A stretch of 11,944 bases of DNA, taken from the NCBI GenBank assembly GCA_017454075.1, contig JAFTDQ010000112.1, forward strand, positions 1 to 11,944. The letters are read 5' to 3'. Both the position numbers and the translations under genes were made by a program. The first letter of the stretch is position 1. Each line of letters begins with the position of its first letter. The notes beneath the pieces were generated by a model. The model did not search any database and had not been told where the DNA came from. It saw only the letters and a list, made by a program, of their open reading frames with translations. Source of the stretch: Clostridia bacterium. Its GTDB lineage: Bacteria > Bacillota_A > Clostridia > Oscillospirales > CAG-272. Shown here piece by piece: positions 7,110-11,944 of this stretch.

Positions 7110-8074
7110 AACTATCAGTATTTGCAAATCTTTACGGCGACAAGACGCTCGCGGAAACGCTCGACGTCATGAAAAAACTCGGGATCGACACCGTCGAGAT
7201 CGGAGCGGGCGGATATCCCGGGAAAAACCAGTGTGACCCGGACGTGCTTCTCAGCGACAAAACGGAATTCTACAAATTCCGCGAGACCTTCAACACCTAC
7301 GACATCGATATTTGCGCCCTTTCTGTACACGGAAATCCCGTCCATCCCGACAAGGATATCGCGAAATCCTTTGATCACGATTTCAGGCAGGCGGTCCTTC
7401 TCGCCGAGATGCTCGAGATCGACACCGTAGTCGGATTCTCCGGCTGCCCGGGCGACAGCGAGAACTCAAAATATCCGAACTGGGTCACCTGTCCGTGGCC
7501 GGACGATTTTCTCACCGTCCTTAACTGGCAGTGGAACGACGTTCTCCTTCCCTACTGGCGCGAGGCGTCTGATTTCGCGCTCTCTCACGGCGTAACCAAG
7601 ATAGCTTTTGAGATGCACCCCGGTTTCTGCGTTTATAACCCCGAGACCGCCCTCCGCATAAGAAAGGAGATCGGCAAGGTCATCGGAGTAAACTTCGACC
7701 CGTCCCACCTCATATGGCAGGGGATCGAGCCGGCCGCCGCGATCCGCGAGCTCGGCGACTCCATCTATCATTTCCACGCGAAGGACACTAAGATAGACAA
7801 ATACAACACCGCAAAGTTCGGTGTCCTCGACACCAAGCATTACGGCGATGAACTGCACCGTTCGTGGATATTCCGTTCCTGCGGATACGGCAATTCGGAA
7901 AGCTACTGGCGCGATATGGTCTCGGCTCTCCGTCTCGTCGGCTACGACAAGGTCATGTCGATCGAGCATGAGGACAGTCTGATGTCCCTTGACGAAGGGC
8001 TTAAAAAAGCGATCGATTTTCTCCGCGGCGTGATCATAAACGAGCCCAAACCCGGGACTATGAGCTGGGCCTGA
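7106..8074 (+). CDS. Sugar phosphate isomerase/epimerase family protein (AP-endonuclease-2-like TIM barrel)
   Basis: A 322-residue TIM-barrel enzyme of the xylose-isomerase-like superfamily, whose members isomerise or epimerise sugars and keto-sugars using a divalent metal. Strand-end ligands are visible in order: E169 in AFEMHP (with H171), D198 and H201 in NFDPSH, H224 in YHFHAKD and E287 in MSIEHED, giving the usual Glu-Asp-His-Glu set. The segment GFSGCPGDSENSKYPNWVTCPW (about 110-131) is an ordinary active-site loop of this subfamily. The start overlaps the upstream stop by four bases. Followed 51 bp later by a Gfo/Idh/MocA oxidoreductase, a frequent partner. The actual sugar cannot be told from the sequence. 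Confidence 0.9.
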   Translation: MKLSVFANLYGDKTLAETLDVMKKLGIDTVEIGAGGYPGKNQCDPDVLLSDKTEFYKFRETFNTYDIDICALSVHGNPVHPDKDIAKSFDHDFRQAVLLAEMLEIDTVVGFSGCPGDSENSKYPNWVTCPWPDDFLTVLNWQWNDVLLPYWREASDFALSHGVTKIAFEMHPGFCVYNPETALRIRKEIGKVIGVNFDPSHLIWQGIEPAAAIRELGDSIYHFHAKDTKIDKYNTAKFGVLDTKHYGDELHRSWIFRSCGYGNSESYWRDMVSALRLVGYDKVMSIEHEDSLMSLDEGLKKAIDFLRGVIINEPKPGTMSWA

Positions 8075-8125
8075 ATATCTGCCCCTCAATTAAGACAATC
8101 TTTTCGACAGGAGCGTGTTCCTTAT

Positions 8126-9178
8126 ATGAAAAAGAAGAATCTTGCAATAATCGGCTACGGCGGCATGGGCGGATGGCACGCCATTATGGCGAGACAGAGC
8201 GACGTCGTAAAACTCCGCGGAGTATACGACATAAACCCGGAGCAGTATAACGTCCGTCCGCTGTCCCCCGGCGAGAGAACATATCCCTCGCTCGAGGCGC
8301 TTCTCGGCGATCCCGAAGTGGACCTTGTCACGATAGCCGTACCGAACGACTGCCACAAAGATATAACCGTAAAGGCGCTCGAACACGGCAAGGCTGTAAT
8401 ATGTGAAAAGCCGGTCGCTCTGAATTCTTACGAGCTTGATGAAATGATCGCCGCGTCCGAAAGGACCGGCTCGCTCTTCACGGTCCATCAGAACAGACGC
8501 TGGGACACCGATATCCTTGCGGTAAAAGATCTTATCAAAAACGGTACGATAGGAAAGATATTATCCGTCGAATCAAGGGTGCACGGCAGCCGCGGCATCC
8601 CCGGCGACTGGCGCAAAGAAAAAGCTCACGGCGGAGGCATGGTCCTCGACTGGGGCGTTCACCTGATAGACCAGGCGCTGTTTGCATTCCCGGGAGACGT
8701 TACCTCGGTCTACGCGCGGCTCGATCACATTAAAAACAGCGAAGTGGACGACGGATGTCACGTTGTGATGACCTTTGTGAGCGGCGTCGTCTACACCGTA
8801 GAGATCGGGACCTGCAACTACATCAACCTGCCCCGCTTCTACGTCCGCGGGGAGGACGGGACCGCCGAGATAAAGGACTGGAACGATCCGATGGACGTGA
8901 CGGTCATGCGGCTTGAAGAAGAGCGCGACGCAGCGCCCATCAGGGCTCAGACGGGCATAACAAAAACGATGGCTCCCCGCACGAAAGAAACCATAGAAAA
9001 TCTCGTGATACCGATGCCGGAATCCGACGTCCACGATTTCTACCGCAACGTGGTAAAGGCGATGGACGGTATCGAGCCGCAGCTCATTACCCACGCGCAG
9101 CTCCGCCGCGTTATGAAGATAATGGAGGCCGCCTTCGAGTCCGCCGAAAAGAACGAGGTCATCCACGGAACATTCTGA
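8126..9178 (+). CDS. Gfo/Idh/MocA family NAD(P)-dependent oxidoreductase
   Basis: A 350-residue cytosolic dehydrogenase. Residues 1-120 are a Rossmann domain, with the dinucleotide motif GYGGMGGWH at 10-18 and the family signature CEKPVAL at 93-99, where K95 is the expected catalytic lysine. The second domain carries GGGMVLDWGVHLID (169-182); D175 and H179 form the usual D-x3-H active-site motif. Members oxidise or reduce ring hydroxyls of sugars, inositols or glycosides. The ribosome binding site is AGGAG at 8109-8113, with a long 12-base gap to the ATG. No promoter is visible in the 51 bp after the isomerase-like gene, so it is probably read from the upstream promoter. It ends before a strong terminator. 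Confidence 0.95.
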   Translation: MKKKNLAIIGYGGMGGWHAIMARQSDVVKLRGVYDINPEQYNVRPLSPGERTYPSLEALLGDPEVDLVTIAVPNDCHKDITVKALEHGKAVICEKPVALNSYELDEMIAASERTGSLFTVHQNRRWDTDILAVKDLIKNGTIGKILSVESRVHGSRGIPGDWRKEKAHGGGMVLDWGVHLIDQALFAFPGDVTSVYARLDHIKNSEVDDGCHVVMTFVSGVVYTVEIGTCNYINLPRFYVRGEDGTAEIKDWNDPMDVTVMRLEEERDAAPIRAQTGITKTMAPRTKETIENLVIPMPESDVHDFYRNVVKAMDGIEPQLITHAQLRRVMKIMEAAFESAEKNEVIHGTF

Positions 9179-9203
9179 ACCGCTCTCTTTCATACACTTA
9201 ATC

Positions 9204-9230
9204 TCAGCCCCGACGTCGGGGCTGATTTTT
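9204..9230 (+). terminator. Intrinsic terminator after the oxidoreductase gene
   Basis: CAGCCCCGAC (9205-9214) is followed directly by its exact reverse complement GTCGGGGCTG (9215-9224), with an outer T-A pair and then TTTTT (9226-9230) and more Ts. A GC-rich stem plus U-tract makes a strong terminator closing the 4650-9178 group. Confidence 0.92.
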
Positions 9231-9250
9231 ATGTTTTTGGAAATCTAATG

Positions 9251-9279
9251 TTGACAAATCGGCTTTTTCGTGATATAAT
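9251..9279 (+). promoter_or_regulatory. Consensus promoter of the 9324 membrane-protein gene
   Basis: A perfect TTGACA (9251-9256), a 17-bp spacer and a perfect TATAAT (9274-9279), just after the terminator. The predicted start is about 9286, leaving a leader of about 38 bases. Confidence 0.88.
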
Positions 9280-9323
9280 GCGAATAAAGTACAATAAGGA
9301 TTTGACGTCATTAAAAAGCCGAT

Positions 9324-10472
9324 ATGAATTCAAAGAGAGCGAACCGGATTTTTATAATATTTCTCACCGTCACGCTGATTGCCGGCGCGCTCATCGTTCA
9401 GTGGAACCGGATAGGGCTTTTCTTAAATACAAAACACGTCGAGAGACTCATCTCCCGGCATTTTGAGGTTGTCGGATCAACGTCTTCATACGACATATCT
9501 TTACTGAACGGTCATCAAACTACCAGGTACATAATTACCGTGATCGTAAAGGGATCTGCCGATAACCGGGAACAATTGGCAGAACTGAAAAAAGAGTATG
9601 ACTCCGTCGGCTTCGACACTCTCAACGAAAGCAGTCTTGTTTATTACGCCTCGAAGGGCGCGTTCGGCAGCGGCGGCCCGGAGCAAGGCATGACTTATCA
9701 TTTGATAAAACTGATCTGCCTTGACGTCCGTTTCGTACCGCCGCCGGACTCGGAATATAATTCGATACTCAGATTGACCGCCGTCATACCCGGATGTCTG
9801 CTTCTGTATCTGAAAAAAATCTCGTATCTCGTTCTCTCACGCTCGGGAAGCCGCCGCGCTTCTGCGCTGTACGTTTATGAGTGCTCGGTGATCGCCCTGC
9901 TGTCCGTCACCTTTTGCTGGCTCTTTACCGCAGGTTTTTTTATAACATCGGTTGTTTTAACAGCCGCATTTGCTGCTGTGCTCCACCTGACCGAAGTCAT
10001 CGTGATGAAGCCGACAGGTGAAACAAAGGCCTCCGGCTTTTGCGCTCTCACTGATTTTCTGACCTGCGGCGCGTTCGTGATCTCCGGTCTCGGCGGAGTC
10101 TGCGGGCTTGTTCTTATTATTCTTCCTCGCAGATTCAGATTATTTGAATCTTCGTCGGTCTCTGAGATGACGACGGATAGAGTTATTTTTCTCTCGGTTC
10201 TTTTAACCGCGGCGTTTGCTTCATCAATGATAAAAAAGCAGTTATGCCGGAAAAAATATCCGAATGAGATAAAAGACGGTCTTAACGCCGGGACGGTTTT
10301 TTCATTTTTCAACCTTGCGGCGGTGCTTTCCGAAATATCGGTTTATTATTTTGCTCCGAAAGGAGACAGCCGGTATCCTGCCATGCTGATAATTATCCTT
10401 TCCGCGAATCTTCTTGCGCTCGCCGCCCTTCCTCTTCTCCAGAAGATGAAACATAGAATGAAAAATGAATAA
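9324..10472 (+). CDS. Membrane protein of unknown function
   Basis: A 382-residue protein I do not recognise. A hydrophobic segment at residues 9-27 looks like a signal anchor. Residues 36-148 form a soluble domain with mixed character (repeated ELKKEYDSVGFDTL-like text, no cysteine or catalytic motif). Further hydrophobic segments lie at about 150-171, 187-207, 209-225, 242-267, 287-303, 322-342 and 352-373; the end is basic. The ATG at 9324 is the earliest possible in this frame (a stop lies at 9312), yet no Shine-Dalgarno is visible before it; the nearest AAGGA (9296-9300) is 23 bases away. By eye the gene is more AT-rich than its neighbours. It is isolated between a terminator and the rpsF promoter. 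Confidence 0.75.
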   Translation: MNSKRANRIFIIFLTVTLIAGALIVQWNRIGLFLNTKHVERLISRHFEVVGSTSSYDISLLNGHQTTRYIITVIVKGSADNREQLAELKKEYDSVGFDTLNESSLVYYASKGAFGSGGPEQGMTYHLIKLICLDVRFVPPPDSEYNSILRLTAVIPGCLLLYLKKISYLVLSRSGSRRASALYVYECSVIALLSVTFCWLFTAGFFITSVVLTAAFAAVLHLTEVIVMKPTGETKASGFCALTDFLTCGAFVISGLGGVCGLVLIILPRRFRLFESSSVSEMTTDRVIFLSVLLTAAFASSMIKKQLCRKKYPNEIKDGLNAGTVFSFFNLAAVLSEISVYYFAPKGDSRYPAMLIIILSANLLALAALPLLQKMKHRMKNE

Positions 10473-10487
10473 AAAGTAAAAAAGCGC

Positions 10488-10516
10488 TTGACAAAGCGCA
10501 ATCGCCGTGGTATAAT
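10488..10516 (+). promoter_or_regulatory. Consensus promoter of rpsF-ssb-rpsR
   Basis: A perfect TTGACA (10488-10493), a 17-bp spacer and a perfect TATAAT (10511-10516). The -35 lies in a small inverted repeat, GCGCTT (10484-10489) and AAGCGC (10494-10499). The predicted start near 10523 gives a leader of about 74 bases. Confidence 0.9.
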
Positions 10517-10518
10517 TG

Positions 10519-10571
10519 CTGTTTGAGAAATGTTCGTTTCTCCTTACCGCCGCAAAACAGTCGGCGGCGGT
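10519..10571 (+). promoter_or_regulatory. Structured rpsF leader, possible S6:S18 autoregulatory site
   Basis: Two helices are visible: GAGAAA (10525-10530) with TTTCTC (10537-10542), and ACCGCCG (10546-10552) with CGGCGGT (10565-10571), or CCGCCG with 10562-10567. CTGTTT (10519-10524) can also pair with AAACAG (10555-10560), which would place CCGCCG in a bulge, like the CCG-containing S6:S18 leader motif described in other bacteria. However, most of 10519-10524 precedes the predicted start at 10523, so this second fold needs an earlier start or read-through. Confidence 0.4.
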
Positions 10572-10596
10572 CTTATGTCCACAAGGAGGTATAAAA

Positions 10597-10893
10597 ATGG
10601 AAAGAAGAATCGCATCGTACGAGACCATGTTCATCGTGGATCTGTCTGAGGGCGACGACGCAGTAAAATCCGTCGTTGAGAAGTTCACCTCTCTCATATC
10701 CGATAACGGCACGATCAAGGAGATCAAGGAATGGGGCAAACGCCGCCTCGCCTATCCCATCAACGATATGAACGACGGTTACTACGTACTCGTCGAGTTC
10801 GACGCTCCCACGTCGTTCCCGGCAGAACTTGAGCGTATCTACGGCATCACCGAAGGAATCATGCGCTCCATCGTCATCGCAAAGGAGGCCTGA
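10597..10893 (+). CDS. rpsF: 30S ribosomal protein S6
   Basis: A 98-residue protein, the normal length, that binds the 16S rRNA central domain as a pair with S18. The sequence begins MERRIASYETMFIVD and contains KEIKEWGKRRLAYPINDMNDGYYVLVEF (about 41-68), the S6 core with the conserved G-K-R-x-L-A-Y-P-I run. The start at 10597 is fixed by a strong AAGGAGGT (10583-10590) six bases upstream. A longer in-frame reading would begin inside the -10 box and is excluded. First gene of rpsF-ssb-rpsR; the ssb ribosome binding site lies at its very end. Identification is secure. Confidence 0.97.
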   Translation: MERRIASYETMFIVDLSEGDDAVKSVVEKFTSLISDNGTIKEIKEWGKRRLAYPINDMNDGYYVLVEFDAPTSFPAELERIYGITEGIMRSIVIAKEA

Positions 10894-10896
10894 TCC

Positions 10897-11355
10897 ATGG
10901 CTAATTTCAACCTGAACCGTGTTATACTCGGGGGAAGACTGACCTCCGACGTTGAACTCAAGACCACGGCAAGCGGTGTTTCTGTCTGCAGTTTCACGAT
11001 CGCCGTGAACCGCAGATATCAGAGCCGCGACAGCCAGGAGGGCAACACAGCGGATTTCATCAACTGCGTCGCGTGGCGTCAGAGCGCCGAGTTCATCTCA
11101 AAGTATTTTCACAAGGGCAGTTCGATATGCGTCGAGGGATCAATCCAGACGCGTTCATGGACGGACAACAACAACCAGAAGCGCTACGTGACCGAGGTCG
11201 TCGTCGACTCCGCAATGTTCGTTGATTCCAAATCGGAAAACGGCGGAGCACGCGCGCCGCAGGATCAGGGCGCCTTTGACCGTCAGCCGGACTATTCGGC
11301 TCCGGCGGACCTTTCGTTCGACACTCTGTCGGGCGAATCCGATCTCCCGTTCTGA
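10897..11355 (+). CDS. ssb: Single-stranded DNA-binding protein
   Basis: A 152-residue SSB that coats single-stranded DNA in replication and repair, normally as a tetramer. Residues 1 to about 111 are the OB fold: NLNRVILGGRLTSDVELK, FINCVAWRQSAEF (W60) and GSIQTRSWTD (W88). A Gly/Gln/Pro-rich linker leads to the end ESDLPF, a variant of the usual DDDIPF partner-binding tip; the acidic residues and the final Pro-Phe are kept. The ribosome binding site AAAGGAGG (10881-10888) lies within the last codons of rpsF and the start is only three bases after the rpsF stop. The standard position between rpsF and rpsR supports it as the housekeeping copy. Confidence 0.97.
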   Translation: MANFNLNRVILGGRLTSDVELKTTASGVSVCSFTIAVNRRYQSRDSQEGNTADFINCVAWRQSAEFISKYFHKGSSICVEGSIQTRSWTDNNNQKRYVTEVVVDSAMFVDSKSENGGARAPQDQGAFDRQPDYSAPADLSFDTLSGESDLPF

Positions 11356-11385
11356 GGAGATATCAATACAGGAGGATAAGCATCA

Positions 11386-11754
11386 ATGGATATAGTTGAA
11401 AACGAAGCTGTCGTCGAGACCGTTGAAGAGATCGCCGAGCCCGTTGTCGAAGCCGAGGCCGCGGCGCCTGAGGCTGAGGCCGCTCCCGCCGCAGAAGGCG
11501 AGAACAAAGCTCCCGCCGAGAAGAAACCCGCTCCCCGTCAGCAGAAAAGACGCAGAAAAGTATGCATCTTCTGCGCCGACAAGATCGAGCATATCGATTA
11601 CAAGGACATCGGAAGACTCAGAAAGTGCATCAGCGAGAGATCGAAGATTCTTCCGAGAAGAGCGAGCGGCACCTGCACAATGCATCAGCGCCAGCTCACC
11701 GTCGCCGTAAAGAGAGCCCGCCACATGGCGCTGCTTCCCTTCCTCAGCGACTGA
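11386..11754 (+). CDS. rpsR: 30S ribosomal protein S18 with acidic N-terminal extension
   Basis: A 122-residue S18; typical bacterial S18 proteins have about 75-95 residues. The conserved body starts near residue 54 ([10 protein letters not shown]), continues [23 protein letters not shown] and ends [16 protein letters not shown]60-x-x-C63 together with C97 and H100 make it the zinc-type (C+) form; C81 is an extra cysteine. Residues 1 to about 48 are rich in Glu, Ala and Pro and have no counterpart in standard S18. The ATG at 11386 has an AGGAGG at 11370-11375 with a 10-base gap, and no other start near the core has a comparable site, so the extension seems genuinely translated. Last gene of the operon, followed by a strong terminator. 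Confidence 0.95.
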   Translation: MDIVENEAVVETVEEIAEPVVEAEAAAPEAEAAPAAEGENKAPAEKKPAPRQQKRRRKVCIFCADKIEHIDYKDIGRLRKCISERSKILPRRASGTCTMHQRQLTVAVKRARHMALLPFLSD

Positions 11755-11764
11755 TAATATCAGC

Positions 11765-11794
11765 AAAAAAGCTTCCGCGCGCGGAAGCTTTTTT
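11765..11794. terminator. Bidirectional intrinsic terminator after rpsR
   Basis: A perfect 30-nt palindrome: six As, GCTTCCGCG, then CGCGGAAGC and six Ts. The T-run in one direction and the A-run in the other allow termination on both strands. It begins 11 bases after the rpsR stop. Confidence 0.93.
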
Positions 11795-11842
11795 ATATTC
11801 TTACGGTGAATTATACTATCAAGTGCAACAGCAAAAAAAGAA

Positions 11843-11871
11843 TTGAAGATCATACGGATCTCTGGTAGAAT
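11843..11871 (+). promoter_or_regulatory. Promoter of the IS30-like transposase
   Basis: TTGAAG (11843-11848), a 17-bp spacer and TAGAAT (11866-11871), with a predicted start at about 11878. The spacer holds the left arm of the inverted repeat that pairs with the transposase start region. Confidence 0.65.
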
Positions 11872-11913
11872 AGAGTCACGACACACCAAGCTACAAAGGA
11901 GAGATCCGTATGA
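11850..11913 (+). repeat. 14-bp inverted repeat flanking the transposase start
   Basis: TCATACGGATCTCT (11850-11863) is the exact reverse complement of AGAGATCCGTATGA (11900-11913). The right arm contains the end of the ribosome binding site and the ATG at 11910-11912. In RNA spanning both arms, this stem would hide the start of the transposase. Confidence 0.9.
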
Positions 11914-11944
11914 ACTACACACATCTTACCATAGAAGAGAGGAT
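11910..11944 (+). CDS. IS30-family transposase, first 11 codons only
   Basis: The reading frame from 11910 gives MNYTHLTIEER before the window ends. This matches the conserved beginning of IS30-family transposases (M-x-Y-x-H-L-T-x-E-E-R), part of the N-terminal DNA-binding helix-turn-helix region. AAAGGAGAG (11895-11903) is a good ribosome binding site. The catalytic DDE domain lies outside the window, so activity cannot be judged. The assignment rests on this short but characteristic start and on the insertion-sequence-like context upstream. Confidence 0.8.
   Translation, partial: MNYTHLTIEER

Larger units (their letters stand above)
11811..11944 (+). mobile_element. Left end of an IS30-like insertion sequence
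   Basis: The window ends inside an insertion sequence whose transposase begins at 11910. The outer end cannot be fixed without the other terminal repeat; the segment from about 11811 (ATTATACTATCAAGTGCAAC) is the likely terminal region, because the rpsR terminator finishes just before it. It holds a promoter, an internal inverted repeat and the transposase start. It inserted just downstream of the rpsR terminator and damages no gene seen here. Confidence 0.65.

Noticed and set aside
7466..8089. 207-residue open frame on the minus strand
   Set aside because: Antisense to the isomerase-like gene with its complete metal-ligand set; no ribosome binding site or domain supports it.
9248..9466. 72-residue open frame on the plus strand
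   Set aside because: Its start lies at the -35 box of a consensus promoter, before the transcript begins, and it overlaps the longer membrane-protein gene in another frame.
10516..10596. Longer rpsF reading frame beginning at 10516
   Set aside because: It would begin inside the TATAAT box, has no ribosome binding site and adds residues not found in S6; the ATG at 10597 has AAGGAGGT.
11383..11922. 179-residue open frame on the minus strand
   Set aside because: It reads antisense through rpsR, its terminator palindrome and the insertion-sequence end, an implausible coding arrangement.

Overview
The window looks like chromosomal DNA from a member of the Bacillota, most likely a Clostridia/Oscillospirales-type gut anaerobe with moderately high GC. 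This is inferred from the hrcA-grpE-dnaK heat-shock order with a CIRCE operator, the rpsF-ssb-rpsR operon, strong AGGAGG ribosome binding sites, near-consensus sigma-A promoters with 17-bp spacers, and a small Cys-rich protein of a type I associate with Clostridia. No species call is possible from the sequence alone.

Layout. Positions 1-2302 (minus strand) carry hrcA, grpE and the 5' part of dnaK, driven by a promoter with a CIRCE element just downstream of its expected start point. Diverging from it, yajC runs on the plus strand, followed by a hairpin and a 550-residue protein that joins a metal-dependent amidohydrolase to what looks like a GNAT-type acyltransferase module. From 4591 a new promoter, whose -35 lies inside a 13-bp perfect inverted repeat, starts a tightly packed plus-strand group: a PHP-family histidinol-phosphatase-like enzyme, a NUDIX hydrolase, a small Cys-rich protein, a multi-pass membrane protein, a sugar isomerase/epimerase-like TIM barrel and a Gfo/Idh/MocA oxidoreductase. 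The group closes with a strong intrinsic terminator at about 9204-9230. A separate membrane-protein gene (9324-10472) has its own fully consensus promoter but no visible Shine-Dalgarno sequence. The rpsF-ssb-rpsR operon follows, again with a consensus promoter and a structured leader, and ends in a 30-nt perfect palindrome. The window closes with the left end of an IS30-like insertion sequence, of which only the first 11 transposase codons are present.

How the genes work together. The left operon is a self-regulated chaperone module: HrcA should repress its own operon through CIRCE, and GrpE is the nucleotide exchange factor for DnaK. The right operon couples ribosomal proteins S6 and S18 with SSB. 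The middle group is a likely co-transcribed set of small-molecule enzymes; the isomerase/oxidoreductase pair suggests sugar or keto-sugar chemistry. The most notable observations are: the IS30-like end, where a 14-bp inverted repeat could hide the transposase start codon only in transcripts that enter from outside; the amidohydrolase/acyltransferase fusion; and ribosomal protein S18 with a roughly 48-residue acidic N-terminal extension. No CRISPR array, tRNA, rRNA or complete defence system was seen.
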